A model generated the notes under the pieces. That model ran no database searches. It was given only the letters and a program-made list of their open reading frames with translations, and had not been told where the DNA came from. A DNA stretch of 64,000 bases from an uncultured Oscillospiraceae bacterium (lineage in GTDB: Bacteria > Bacillota > Clostridia > Oscillospirales > Oscillospiraceae), in assembly GCA_934589145.1 (NCBI GenBank), contig CAKTNW010000002.1, forward strand, positions 1-64,000, given 5' to 3'. A program made the translations under genes and the position numbers. Below are positions 43,431 to 52,736 of the stretch, piece after piece (within the stretch, counting starts at the first letter, position 1; each line of letters begins with the position of its first letter).

Positions 43431-46400
43431 TCAGAACGTGGCAATCCCGCTGACGACCTCATAAAGACGCTGGAGGTCGTAGACATCCACATGACCATCG
43501 TTGTTGACATCAGCGACCAGCTCGAAAGCATCGCCGTCCTTGACCTGCCCGACATTTTCACCGGTCGTGAGGTAGGTATACAGGCACTGCATATCGCTGG
43601 CGTCGATGTCGCTTTGGGCCGTAGTATTTCCGTTGATGTTGCCCTGGCGGATGACGGTGGCCTTGACTTGGGTACTGATGTTGCCGCTGGTGAAGGTAAG
43701 CGTTTGTTCACCGAAGCCGCTTGTGACCTGGACATCGTAATCATCCAGCTGTAATGTCTTGTCGCCGTATGTGGCGGTGACGTAGGGCGTGGTGAGCAGC
43801 TGACCCTGGGCGCTGACAACGACGTACTCCGGCAGTTTGTCCACGTTGATGCCCTGCATCTTATAGTTGTCCATGTACCATGCGGTCAGGCTGCTGCTGA
43901 TGGCATAACTCGCTGCGGCGGAGCCTTTGTAGCAGCAGACAGTGGTTCCGGGACAGTTAGAAATGCACGGGCCACTATAATATGTTGTTTTGAAATTCGT
44001 TACTGCTTTGGGTACGAAAAGATTGACCAGCTTCTGGCAGGAGGAAAAAGCGTAGCTGCCGATGGTCGTGGTGGTATCGCTGACATTGTAGTAGGGCCAC
44101 GCTCTCCCGGAGGGGTAATAGTGCAGCATCGTTTGATCTTTGCTGTACAGTACACCCCACTGATCCGCCATAAAGGCGGTGTTGCCCTTTGCCACGGCAA
44201 ATTGCGCAAGGCTGGTGCAGTCACGAAATGCACCTTCTTCCAAGGTAGTCGTACTCCGCCCAAAAGTAATGCCGCCGATGCTGGCGCAGGAGCGGAAAGC
44301 ATCCATCCCAATCACCGCCACGGAATCAGGGATCACGACCATTCCGTCTTGCGAGGAGGCATTGCCGAACGAAAGCGTATGCAGCGCCGTACAGTCCGCA
44401 AAGCACTCATACGGGATTTCCGTCAGCTTCTTGCAATTGGGAAGGTAGATATTCTCAATGTAGGTGCAGTGATAGAAAGCGCTGCCTACCAGAGCATCGG
44501 TAAGAACCGTGACGGTTTTCAGGCTTTTCGGAACGCCGCCGTAGGACGCCCAGATATCGCTGCCGAACACATAGTTGAAAGTGCGGTTGTCCTCTGCGTT
44601 TCCGCCGAGGAAGGGCAGCGTGATCTCCTCCAGTGCATTGCACTGGGCAAAGGCTTTAGCGCCGATGTTTTTCACGCTGGTAGGCACCGTGAGGGAGGTG
44701 AGGTTTACCGCGCCGTAGAAGGACTGGGTACCCACGGTGTCGCAGGTATCGGGGATGTCATAGGTGGCGGCGGCGCGTCCGGCGGGGTAGGCATAGAGAT
44801 ACAGGCCGCCCTTGTCAAACAGCACGCCGTCCTGGTCGGCAAACTGCTTGTTGTCCGGGCTTACGGTGATGGCGGTCAGATTTTTGCAGCCGCGGAAGGC
44901 GGAGGACTCGATGGCGGAGACGTACCGCCCGATGGAAACGGTGTTGACCCACGGGCAGTTGGCAAAGGCGTACTGGTTGACGCCGATAACGTTGTAGGTC
45001 TCGCCGTTCTTCGTCACCGTGTCGGGAATGACGATGCTGCCGTTCTGGCCGCCGTCGTAACCGGCGTTGTTGTCGTCGGTGGTGTTCTTGCCCACGGTGG
45101 CGGTCTTGGCGGTGGCATTCAGCCGGAAGCAGAGGCCCTGCCCGTTGCGGTTGCTGTCATCCAGCGTGGAGAAGTCCGTGGTGATCTTGTCCCGGCACAC
45201 GGCGTTGTAGCCGTTCCACGTGGGGGACGTCCAGCCGGTGGTGCCGCTGTGGTAGAAGATGGTGAAGTTGGAGGAATTATATCTAAATACACCCGTGCTA
45301 AAATTAGACGGAGCGTTGCCGAGAAATTCCGCGGAGGTCAAGCCGCAGCTTTCAAACACCCGGCTGCCAATGGTGGCAACACTTGCGGGAATGACGATTT
45401 CCGTCAGACTGCGGCAATCGTAAAACGCTAAGTCACCAATGGTGGTAACACTTGAAGGGATGACAATTTCCGTCAGGCCGCTGCAATACTCAAACGCATA
45501 TTGTTCGATAGAGGTGACGCTGTCGGGAATCACAATTTCCGTCAGACTGCGGCATTCATTAAACGCGTATTTTCCGATGGTGGTGATGCTACCGGAAAAC
45601 TGCACCGCTTTGATGCTGGCTCGATAGGGGTAAAAGGGACTGCCTTCGTAGCTGTAATCACCCATCGCCCCAGTGCCGTAGACATGAAGCGTCCCCGCGG
45701 TGTCCAGCGCCCATTTGATATTGGCGCCGCAGTCGCCGCAGGCCTTGCCGTCATCGGCCACGTCGTAGACCTTGGCAAAGGTGGCGGATACCACATGATC
45801 CCTGGTGGCCATGAAGGTATTGCCGCCGTCGGGAATGGCCACGCCATCCACCAGATAGCTCTCCACCGCGTAGCCCGGTGCGGGAATGGCGGTGATGGTG
45901 ACGGTATCGCCCACCTTTGCCATGGCGTTGTCGACCGCCACCGTACCGTGCTCCGCGGCCGCCGTCGTGATGCGGCAGTAGTCGGCAAGGGACTGGTCGA
46001 ACTCCGGAGTCAGGTTGGTGAGGGACTCGTTATAGCTGCCAATTTGGATATTCAGCCAATCGGCCTGAGAGCCGGCATAGCGGACGGTTTTCAGGCCGCT
46101 CATGCCGTTGAAAGCGTACTGACCAATGGATGTGACGCTCTGGGGGATATACACCGATGTGATAGAGGTGCAGCCATTGAAGGCGTATTGATTGATGTCC
46201 GTCACCGTGCCGGGGATCACCAGGTCGGTCAGCAGCTCATCGCCCACATACAGGGCGTGAGCAGCGTAGAGAGGATTGGCGGAGCTGTTGCCAAAGGAAA
46301 TTTTCAGCCACGCGTCAGGGTCGGAGATGACCACCTTGTTGAGCTTACTGCAACTGTTAAATGCCCAGCTGCCGATTTGGATGACGCCGCTGCCCATGGC

Positions 46401-47045
46401 GACGGAGGTCAAATCATAGCAGTATTCAAACGCGTCATTTCCAATGGTAGTAACGCTGTCCGGAATGACGATTTCTGTCAAAGACGTACAATACTTAAAT
46501 GCGTTGTTGCCAATGGTGGTGACGCTGTCGGGGAGCATGATCTCCGTCAGAGCCTTGCACTCATAGAACGAATAGCCACCGATTTGGGTGATACCATCAC
46601 CCAAATCAACGGTGGTCAGGTTGGTGCAGCCATAGAACACATTATTGCCCACGGTGGTAACGGTATCGGCAATGGTCACAGACTTGATATAGCTGCGGTA
46701 GTTCCACAAGGGGCTGGTACTTTGACCATTGATGTAGCTATAGTCCGCCATCGGCCCGCTGCCGGTGACGGTCAATGCGCCGGTGCCAGTGTCCAGCGAC
46801 CAGCTGACATTTTCGCCCAGCGTACCGGTATAGACCGCGCCGGTGCTCAGGGGTGCGGCGTCCTGTGCGGACTCCTGCGGCACGGGAGCGTCAGTTTCCG
46901 TTTCGATATGCTTTTGAACCTCTGCCGTCTGATGGGAGTCCACTGCCGTATCAGTGGCGGCCAGCTCCTCCGCCCATGCCTGCATCGGCAGCAGGGACAG
47001 TACCATCAACAGTGCAAGCAGCACGCCTGCCATGCGTTTTTTCAT
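43431..47045 (-). CDS. Secreted BspA-like leucine-rich-repeat protein with dockerin
   Basis: 1204-residue exported protein. A signal peptide of about 25 residues ends at AWA. The body contains two long blocks of BspA-type LRR_5 repeats (AFEYCSGLTEIVIPSSVTTIG-like units) separated by a region with AEHGTVAVDN, and a Cys pair in CGDCGANIKW. The last 70 residues carry two calcium-binding dockerin repeats (about NINGN..SDIDASDMQCLYTYL and DVNNDGHVDVYDLQRLYEVV). Dockerins bind cohesins, so the protein is probably docked on a scaffold or surface protein. The start follows GGAGGAG. Confidence 0.88.
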   Translation of the reverse strand: MKKRMAGVLLALLMVLSLLPMQAWAEELAATDTAVDSHQTAEVQKHIETETDAPVPQESAQDAAPLSTGAVYTGTLGENVSWSLDTGTGALTVTGSGPMADYSYINGQSTSPLWNYRSYIKSVTIADTVTTVGNNVFYGCTNLTTVDLGDGITQIGGYSFYECKALTEIMLPDSVTTIGNNAFKYCTSLTEIVIPDSVTTIGNDAFEYCYDLTSVAMGSGVIQIGSWAFNSCSKLNKVVISDPDAWLKISFGNSSANPLYAAHALYVGDELLTDLVIPGTVTDINQYAFNGCTSITSVYIPQSVTSIGQYAFNGMSGLKTVRYAGSQADWLNIQIGSYNESLTNLTPEFDQSLADYCRITTAAAEHGTVAVDNAMAKVGDTVTITAIPAPGYAVESYLVDGVAIPDGGNTFMATRDHVVSATFAKVYDVADDGKACGDCGANIKWALDTAGTLHVYGTGAMGDYSYEGSPFYPYRASIKAVQFSGSITTIGKYAFNECRSLTEIVIPDSVTSIEQYAFEYCSGLTEIVIPSSVTTIGDLAFYDCRSLTEIVIPASVATIGSRVFESCGLTSAEFLGNAPSNFSTGVFRYNSSNFTIFYHSGTTGWTSPTWNGYNAVCRDKITTDFSTLDDSNRNGQGLCFRLNATAKTATVGKNTTDDNNAGYDGGQNGSIVIPDTVTKNGETYNVIGVNQYAFANCPWVNTVSIGRYVSAIESSAFRGCKNLTAITVSPDNKQFADQDGVLFDKGGLYLYAYPAGRAAATYDIPDTCDTVGTQSFYGAVNLTSLTVPTSVKNIGAKAFAQCNALEEITLPFLGGNAEDNRTFNYVFGSDIWASYGGVPKSLKTVTVLTDALVGSAFYHCTYIENIYLPNCKKLTEIPYECFADCTALHTLSFGNASSQDGMVVIPDSVAVIGMDAFRSCASIGGITFGRSTTTLEEGAFRDCTSLAQFAVAKGNTAFMADQWGVLYSKDQTMLHYYPSGRAWPYYNVSDTTTTIGSYAFSSCQKLVNLFVPKAVTNFKTTYYSGPCISNCPGTTVCCYKGSAAASYAISSSLTAWYMDNYKMQGINVDKLPEYVVVSAQGQLLTTPYVTATYGDKTLQLDDYDVQVTSGFGEQTLTFTSGNISTQVKATVIRQGNINGNTTAQSDIDASDMQCLYTYLTTGENVGQVKDGDAFELVADVNNDGHVDVYDLQRLYEVVSGIATF

Positions 47046-47187
47046 ATGCTCTCCTCCTGCGTTGCTTTTGTGCGGCAGGCCCAAAATACCTGCCAACATA
47101 AGCTTACCACACACCGGACGCGGAAGCAACGGCGTTTTACACGAAATTCCGCACTGCGTTTTGCCCGTTCGGCCAAACGTGCCGCAA

Positions 47188-47219
47188 GAAAAAACCCCCT
47201 CCGGTCAAGCCGGAGGGGA
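47188..47219 (-). terminator. Intrinsic terminator of the AraC gene
   Basis: CCCCTCCGG / CCGGAGGGG stem overlapping the AraC stop, with A-rich flank giving T6 on the minus strand. Confidence 0.85.
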
Positions 47220-48215
47220 TGTCCTTTCGATGTTGTCTGCCGGAAGATGTTGGCTGCGGCGGTATTCCAGCGGCGTGCAGGCGTAGGCACGGCGGAAGGC
47301 GGCGGAGAATTTGCTCTGGTTGAGATATCCCACCCGCGCCGCCACGTCGATAACGGAGAGCTTCGTCTGGGCCAGCAGCTTTGCCGCCAGCAGCATCCGC
47401 TGACCTGTCATATACTGGGAGATGCTCTGGCCGTACACGCCGTGGAAGTAGTTCTTCACGCTGCTCTCGCTGACGGAGAAACGCTCCGCGAACTCCCGCA
47501 CCGTGTGGGGTTGCGACAGGTCGCCGGTGATGATGGCCTCGATCTGCTTGGCGATGGCCACCTGGGAGCGGGTGTAATAGACCGGCTGCCGGGGCTGGGG
47601 CTGGCCGTGGAGCAGCAGCGCCAGCAGGTCGATGACGCCGGTTTTCAGCTGCACCGTGCCCATGACGCTTTCTGCGCCCGCGGTGTCAAACAGCCGACCG
47701 GACAGTGTGTCCGGCAGGGGGAGCCGGGCGATATACGTCTCGCCGTTGGGGCAGTATTTCTCCCGCAGGGCCGCCAGCTCCACGCCGAAGCTCTCCCGCA
47801 GCACCGGCAGACCATGGCGCACTGTCTCCGGGTCGATGAACAGCTCGATGCCCTCGTACACCCGGCCGGGATAGACGTACTCGTTCAGGGCGAATTTCTC
47901 CGTCAGGGAGATGTGTCCGGCGGTGAGAAAGACACTTTTGCTGTCGTTCAGCACCAGCTCGCAACGGCCGCGGGTGCAGTAGTTGACGATTAGCGGCCCT
48001 TTTGCCTCCGGCGCGGCGCTGTCCGGCACCGGGGCGGGCCAGGAGGGGGCGTTGACGGAGATCAGCGCCAGCGTCACCCCGGCGAACAGGGGGATGAACC
48101 GCATGCGGCCGCTGCCCTCGCTGCCGGACAGCAGGAGCTCCGTATAGTCCTCGCCCTCCCGGACGGTAACGCCGGGGAGAAGGCGGCATTGTCTGACGAT
48201 CTGGGCGGTATCCAT
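47205..48215 (-). CDS. AraC-family regulator next to the ECF importer
   Basis: 336-residue AraC regulator. The N-terminal 220 residues form a sensing domain without clear homology. The C-terminal 100 residues hold two HTH motifs (HTVREFAERFSVSESSVKNYF and VIDVAARVGYLNQSKFSAAFRRAY). It is divergent from the MptD-type ECF operon, with 147 bases between starts that contain the operon's promoter and palindrome. Long AraC proteins of this type are common activators of siderophore uptake systems, which fits but does not prove a metallophore role. Confidence 0.9.
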   Translation of the reverse strand: MDTAQIVRQCRLLPGVTVREGEDYTELLLSGSEGSGRMRFIPLFAGVTLALISVNAPSWPAPVPDSAAPEAKGPLIVNYCTRGRCELVLNDSKSVFLTAGHISLTEKFALNEYVYPGRVYEGIELFIDPETVRHGLPVLRESFGVELAALREKYCPNGETYIARLPLPDTLSGRLFDTAGAESVMGTVQLKTGVIDLLALLLHGQPQPRQPVYYTRSQVAIAKQIEAIITGDLSQPHTVREFAERFSVSESSVKNYFHGVYGQSISQYMTGQRMLLAAKLLAQTKLSVIDVAARVGYLNQSKFSAAFRRAYACTPLEYRRSQHLPADNIERTSPPA

Positions 48216-48306
48216 GGCGTGGTTCCTTTCTTGTCGTGCGGTGCAGAATCCGTTACCTTTTTGGAGCGAAAATGTCCAATGGGCGGTAGATACCGCGCTT
48301 GGGGCT

Positions 48307-48315
48307 TGCTATAAT
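48307..48315 (+). promoter_or_regulatory. Extended -10 promoter of the ECF operon
   Basis: TG-N-TATAAT with no good -35, followed eight bases later by the operator GTTAG. Absence of a -35 suggests activator dependence, plausibly on the divergent AraC protein. Confidence 0.6.
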
Positions 48316-48320
48316 ATCCA

Positions 48321-48342
48321 TTGGTTAGCATGTACTAACCAA
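48321..48342. promoter_or_regulatory. Operator copy 4 at the ECF promoter
   Basis: The best copy: arms TTGGTTAG and CTAACCAA around a six-base spacer (22 bp in all). It covers the expected transcription start, directly between the -10 element and the ribosome-binding site. Confidence 0.8.
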
Positions 48343-48362
48343 TACGCTTCGGAGGTAACAAT

Positions 48363-48947
48363 ATGAATCAGAAACTTCAGGCAAAAGACCTGATCAACAT
48401 CGGTCTTTTCACCGTGCTTTACTTTGTGCTGGGCTGCTGCGTGGCCATCCCCATCGGCTTTGTGCCCATCTTTCTGCCCATTCTGGGCGCCCTGTGGACG
48501 CTGATCACCGGCATCCCCTTCATGCTGTTCGCCGTCCGCGTCAAGAAGTTCGGCATGGTGACCATCATGGCCATCCTCTCCGGACTGCTGATGGGCCTGA
48601 CCGGCATGGGCTTCTGGGGCGTTCCCATGGGCGTGGTGTTCGGTCTGCTGGGTGATCTCATCATGAAGTCCGGCAATTACGCCAGCGTGAAAAAGACCAT
48701 CCTGGGCTACGGCGTGTTCAGCCTGTGGATGATCGGTACCTACATCCCCATGTACTTCATGGTAGAGCAGTCCCGTGCCGACTTCGCCGCCGGCTTCGGC
48801 GAGGAGTACGCCGACAAGGTCATGTCCGTGATGCCCATGTGGAGCATCGTGCTGGTCATCGCCGGTATCTTCCTGTGCGCGCTGCTGGGCGGCCTGATCG
48901 GCAAGGCACTGCTGAAGAAGCACTTTGCCAAGGCCGGCATCGCCTGA
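48363..48947 (+). CDS. MptD-family ECF transporter substrate-binding (S) component
   Basis: 194-residue membrane protein with about five to six segments, of the Trep_Strep/MptD ECF S-component family (AKDLINIGLFTVLYFVLG start). The S component gives the importer its specificity; ligands of this family are not firmly established. GGAGG precedes the ATG by about seven bases. Its stop overlaps the T-component start (TGATG), and the A component follows, so this is a dedicated group I-like ECF importer rather than one sharing a common energising module. Confidence 0.9.
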   Translation: MNQKLQAKDLINIGLFTVLYFVLGCCVAIPIGFVPIFLPILGALWTLITGIPFMLFAVRVKKFGMVTIMAILSGLLMGLTGMGFWGVPMGVVFGLLGDLIMKSGNYASVKKTILGYGVFSLWMIGTYIPMYFMVEQSRADFAAGFGEEYADKVMSVMPMWSIVLVIAGIFLCALLGGLIGKALLKKHFAKAGIA

Positions 48948-49675
48948 TGGAGGCCCTGACCCATACCGCAAAGCGCCGGGGCCTGCTGCTGGATCCCCGC
49001 ACCAAGCTGCTGATGCTCATTACCGTAACGTCGCTGATGCTGTCGACCGGCAACAGCGGCGTTATGAACATCGTCAAGCCGGTGCTGAGCGTGCTGCCCT
49101 TTATCCTGCTGCTGACGGAGGGGCGGTGGAAAACGGCGCTGAAATACCTGGTACTGTACGCCGTGTGCTTCGCACTGGAGCGGATGGCGCTGTACTGCCT
49201 GTCTGGCCTTCCCGCGTTTTTGCTGCTGGCGGTGTGCGCCATCATGACCCGGTTCGCGCCCGGCATCATGATGGGGGCGTTCCTCATCGCCTCCACCTCG
49301 GTCAGCGATTTCATGGCGGCCATGAAGCGGATGCATGTCTCCGAGAAGATCGTCATTCCTCTGTCGGTGATCTTCCGGTTCTTCCCCACCATCGGCGAGG
49401 AGAACGCCGCCATCTCCGACGCCATGCGGATGCGGGGCATCCGCCTCGGTGGAAGGCACCCCGGCAGGATGGTGGAGTACCGGCTGATCCCGCTGATGAT
49501 CTCGGTGGTGAAGATCGGCGATGAGCTGTCCGCCGCCGCACTGACCCGGGGCTTAGGTGCGCCGGTCAGGCGCACGGATATCTGTAAGATCGGGTTCCAC
49601 TGGCAGGATGCGGTGATGATCCTGATCTGTATCGCGGGCTTTGCCCTGACGTTGGGAAGCAGGTGGCTGGGATGA
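48947..49675 (+). CDS. ECF transporter transmembrane (T) component
   Basis: 242-residue EcfT-type coupling protein. Hydrophobic segments are followed by the two cytoplasmic coupling motifs in the C-terminal half (the region around DAMRMRGIRLGG and ALTRGLGAP, each with the A-R-G type signature). The start overlaps the preceding stop. It links the S component to the ATPase encoded next. Confidence 0.9.
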   Translation: MEALTHTAKRRGLLLDPRTKLLMLITVTSLMLSTGNSGVMNIVKPVLSVLPFILLLTEGRWKTALKYLVLYAVCFALERMALYCLSGLPAFLLLAVCAIMTRFAPGIMMGAFLIASTSVSDFMAAMKRMHVSEKIVIPLSVIFRFFPTIGEENAAISDAMRMRGIRLGGRHPGRMVEYRLIPLMISVVKIGDELSAAALTRGLGAPVRRTDICKIGFHWQDAVMILICIAGFALTLGSRWLG

Positions 49676-51123
49676 TCCGTATGGACCATGTGACATTTAC
49701 CTATCAATCGGACACCGCCGGCGGCGTCCGGGACATCGACCTGACCATCCCAGAGGGGCAGGTGGTGGTGCTGTGCGGCGAGAGCGGCTGCGGCAAGACC
49801 ACCGTGACACGGCTCATCAACGGCCTCATCCCCCACTATTTCGAGGGGAAGCTGTCCGGCAGTGTGCATGTGGACGGCAAAGACGTGGCTCGGCAGCCTC
49901 TGTGGGACACGGCACGGCAGGTGGGCAGTGTGTTCCAGAATCCCCGTTCCCAGTTCTTCAACGTGGACACCACCAGCGAGATCACCTTCGGCTGCGAGAA
50001 TCTGGGAATGCCCCGGGAGGAGATCCTGGGGCGGCTGGAGGGCACCGTGGCGGCGCTGAAGCTGGAAACGCTGCTGGATCGCAGCATCTTCGAGCTGTCC
50101 GGCGGCGAAAAGCAGAAGATCGCCTGCGCCGGGGCCTTTATGATGGAGCCCCAGGTGTTCGTGCTGGACGAGCTGTCCTCCAATCTGGACGCGGACGCCA
50201 TCCTGGATCTGCGGCAGGTCATCGCCTATCTGAAATCGCTGGGCAAGACGGTGGTGCTGTCGGAGCACCGGCTGTACTATTTACAGGGTGTGGCCGACCG
50301 GTACATCTATATGCAGGACGGCAGCATCCACGGCGACTATACGCAGGCGGAGTTTGATTGCATCTCCGACGGGGAGCGGAAGGCCATGGGCCTTCGTGCC
50401 GCCAGTCTCAGCGCCTTGACCGGCAGCGGCAGCACCGGAAGCCATCAGACGGCGGCACTGCGGGACTTCCGTTTTGCCTATAAAAACGCGCCGGAGACGC
50501 TGCATATCGGCGACGCCGACATCCCCTACGGCGGTATTATCGGCATCATCGACCACAATGGGGCAGGGAAGTCCACATTCTCCCGCTGCTTCTGCGGGCT
50601 GGAAAAGCGCTGCGGCACCGTGACGGTGGACGGCCTCGCCTTCCGGCCCAGGGAGCGGCTGAACCGCTGCTATATGGTCATGCAGGACGCAGGGCACCAG
50701 CTTTTTACCGAGAGCGTGCTGGACGAGGTGCTGATCAGCACGCCGGACGAGGACGAAGCCGCCGCAAAGGACATCCTGGCCCGGCTTGACCTGACGCCCT
50801 ATCTGGAGCGCCACCCGGCGTCCCTGTCCGGCGGGCAGAAGCAGCGGCTGGCCATCGCCTCCGCCATGGCGGCGGAACGCGCGGTGGTGTTTCTGGACGA
50901 GCCCACCAGCGGCCTGGATTATCGCCACATGCTGCAGACGGCGCAGCTTCTCAAGGAGCTGCGGCAAAACGGTAAGACCGTCTACGTCATCACCCACGAC
51001 CCGGAGCTGATCTGCCAGTGCTGTACCGATATCCTCCATCTGGAGGCGGGCACCATCGCTGACAGCTATCCCATGGACGACGCGGGCGTGGAGAAGATCC
51101 GCCGTTTCTTCCGCATCGACTGA
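49672..51123 (+). CDS. ECF transporter ATPase, two fused ABC domains
   Basis: 483-residue energising subunit with two complete ABC domains. Domain 1 has Walker A GESGCGKTT, signature LSGGEKQKIA and VLDELSSNLD in place of the usual DEPT. Domain 2 has DHNGAGKST, LSGGQKQRLA and LDEPTSGLD. Fusion of EcfA1 and EcfA2-like halves is common next to MptD-type S components. The ATG overlaps the T-component stop. The operon ends in a terminator. Confidence 0.92.
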   Translation: MIRMDHVTFTYQSDTAGGVRDIDLTIPEGQVVVLCGESGCGKTTVTRLINGLIPHYFEGKLSGSVHVDGKDVARQPLWDTARQVGSVFQNPRSQFFNVDTTSEITFGCENLGMPREEILGRLEGTVAALKLETLLDRSIFELSGGEKQKIACAGAFMMEPQVFVLDELSSNLDADAILDLRQVIAYLKSLGKTVVLSEHRLYYLQGVADRYIYMQDGSIHGDYTQAEFDCISDGERKAMGLRAASLSALTGSGSTGSHQTAALRDFRFAYKNAPETLHIGDADIPYGGIIGIIDHNGAGKSTFSRCFCGLEKRCGTVTVDGLAFRPRERLNRCYMVMQDAGHQLFTESVLDEVLISTPDEDEAAAKDILARLDLTPYLERHPASLSGGQKQRLAIASAMAAERAVVFLDEPTSGLDYRHMLQTAQLLKELRQNGKTVYVITHDPELICQCCTDILHLEAGTIADSYPMDDAGVEKIRRFFRID

Positions 51124-51139
51124 TTGTCATACGTCAAGT

Positions 51140-51165
51140 CCGCTGCCATCCCGGCAGCGGGCTTT
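51140..51165 (+). terminator. Intrinsic terminator of the ECF operon
   Basis: CCGCTGCC / GGCAGCGG (51140-51147, 51153-51160) followed by GCTTTTC. Confidence 0.8.
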
Positions 51166-51191
51166 TCGCAAAAAGGGGAGAGGTTGTGGCG

Positions 51192-51207
51192 GTTAGCAAG
51201 CTCTAAC
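51192..51207. promoter_or_regulatory. Operator copy 5, at an outward (minus-strand) promoter
   Basis: Exact GTTAG-N6-CTAAC, nine bases downstream of the minus-strand -10 at 51222-51217. The controlled transcript would run back across the end of the ECF operon. Confidence 0.7.
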
Positions 51208-51216
51208 TGTGTTCCT

Positions 51217-51245
51217 ATTATAATGATGCGCCGGGCGCTTGTCAA
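51217..51245 (-). promoter_or_regulatory. Perfect-consensus minus-strand promoter without a gene
   Basis: TTGACA (51245-51240), 17-base spacer, TATAAT (51222-51217) on the minus strand. No recognised minus-strand gene follows; the nearest frame is a 27-codon peptide (MAADLTYDNQSMRKK..., 51066-51149) without a ribosome-binding site. Confidence 0.7.
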
Positions 51246-51261
51246 GCTTGCGGATAACCCC

Positions 51262-51290
51262 TTGACATTTCCGGGGACATATGCTACCAT
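51262..51290 (+). promoter_or_regulatory. Promoter of the MATE gene at 51413
   Basis: TTGACA, 17-base spacer, TACCAT. Initiation near 51297 gives a leader of about 117 bases with a terminator hairpin. Confidence 0.7.
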
Positions 51291-51333
51291 ACCGCTTGAT
51301 CGCTCGGAGGGCGAGTCGTTCAGAGAAACGGCA

Positions 51334-51380
51334 GCCGGATAAGGCGCAGGCTGAGATGCCTGTCCTTGTCCGGCTTTTTT
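51334..51380 (+). terminator. Leader terminator of the MATE gene
   Basis: Stem GCCGGATAAGG / CCTTGTCCGGC with an inner CAGGC / GCCTG pair, followed by T6. It lies between promoter and start, 33 bases before the coding region. Two small stem-loops precede it (about 51303-51332). This is attenuator or riboswitch-like architecture; I do not recognise a known class. Confidence 0.7.
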
Positions 51381-51412
51381 GCGTATACCAGGAAAAAGGA
51401 GCGTGAGAACAT

Positions 51413-52732
51413 ATGGATCTTCTCAACGGAAAAATCAGGCCCCTGTACTTCAAATATCTGTCGGCGGCCTTTGGCAGCGCGCTGATCTCCAGCATTTACG
51501 GCATGGTGGACATGGCCATGGTGGGCCAGTATCAGGGTCCCGACGGCACGGCGGCGCTGGCGGTGGTGGCCCCGGTGTGGAATGTCATTTACAGTCTGGG
51601 CTTGCTGACGGGCATCGGCGGCAGCGTGATCTTCAGCGCGCGGCGGGGCAGCAGCACCCGCGGCGACGGCGGCGAGAATCAGTATTTCACCGCCGCGGTG
51701 ATCGGCTCCGTGGCGCTGGCGGTGCTGGCGTGGGTGGGACTGCTGTGCTTTGAGGCGCCGCTGCTGACCTTCTTCGGCGCGGACGAGTCTCTGCTGGCTC
51801 TGGCCCAGCGGTATCTGCGGCCCATCAAGTATGTGTTCCCCATCTTTTTGTTCAACCAGATGCTGGCGGCCTTCCTGCGGAACGACGGCAGCCCCGGCCT
51901 TGCCACGCTGGGCGTGCTGTCCGGCGGCATTTTCAACATGCTGGGCGACTACTTCTTCGTGTTCCCCTGCGACATGGGCATCTACGGCGCAGGGCTGGCC
52001 ACGGCCATCGGCTCGGTGATCTCGCTGCTGGTGCTGCTGTCCCACTTCCCGCGCCGCCGGAACACCCTGCGCCTGGTGCGGGTGGAGCGGCTGCCCCGCA
52101 AGCTGTGGGAGATCACGGTGTCGGGCTTCTCCTCCTTCTTCATCGACGTGGCCATGGGCATCCTGACGGTGCTGTTCAACCGGCAGATCATGCGCTATCT
52201 GGGCGGCGACGCCCTGGCGGTATATGGCCCCATCATCAACGTCAGCACCTTTGTACAGTGCTGCGCGTACAGCGTGGGACAGGCGGCGCAGCCCATCATC
52301 TCCACCAACTACGGCGCGGGGAAGGCCAGCCGCATCCGGGAGACGCTGCGGCTGGCGCTGTATACCACGGCGGCCTTCGCCCTGTTCTGGACGGCCCTCA
52401 GCTTTGCCGCGCCCAATCTGTACATCCGGGTGTTCATGAGCCCCACGGCGGAGATCCTGGCCATCGCCCCGGCCATCATCCGGACGTATGCCCTGTCGTT
52501 CCTGCTGCTGCCCTTCAACATCTTCTCCACCTACTATTTCCAGTCCATCATGCGGCCCAGGGCGGCCTTTATTGTCTCGGTGGCCCGGGGACTGGTCATC
52601 AGCGGCGTGCTGATCCTGCTGCTGCCGGTGGTGACCGGGCCGGATTCCCTGTGGTTCGCCATGCCGGTGACGGAGCTGCTGACGGCGGTCTATACCGCAT
52701 TGGCCATCCAGCGGTACACAAAGGCCCTGTAA
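51413..52732 (+). CDS. MATE-family efflux transporter
   Basis: 439-residue MATE exporter with about twelve membrane segments (start MDLLNGKIRPLYFKYLSAAFGSALISSIYGMVDMAMVGQY). AAGGAG lies about eleven bases before the ATG. It has its own promoter and a leader terminator, and sits between the ECF importer and the hydrolase/methyltransferase operon, so it may export a product or a toxic by-product of that system (inference from position). Confidence 0.9.
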   Translation: MDLLNGKIRPLYFKYLSAAFGSALISSIYGMVDMAMVGQYQGPDGTAALAVVAPVWNVIYSLGLLTGIGGSVIFSARRGSSTRGDGGENQYFTAAVIGSVALAVLAWVGLLCFEAPLLTFFGADESLLALAQRYLRPIKYVFPIFLFNQMLAAFLRNDGSPGLATLGVLSGGIFNMLGDYFFVFPCDMGIYGAGLATAIGSVISLLVLLSHFPRRRNTLRLVRVERLPRKLWEITVSGFSSFFIDVAMGILTVLFNRQIMRYLGGDALAVYGPIINVSTFVQCCAYSVGQAAQPIISTNYGAGKASRIRETLRLALYTTAAFALFWTALSFAAPNLYIRVFMSPTAEILAIAPAIIRTYALSFLLLPFNIFSTYYFQSIMRPRAAFIVSVARGLVISGVLILLLPVVTGPDSLWFAMPVTELLTAVYTALAIQRYTKAL

Positions 52733-52736
52733 ATAC

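Noticed and set aside
51351..51358. CTGAGATG resembling the TPP riboswitch core
   Set aside because: The other conserved TPP segments are absent and the sequence sits in the loop of a terminator.
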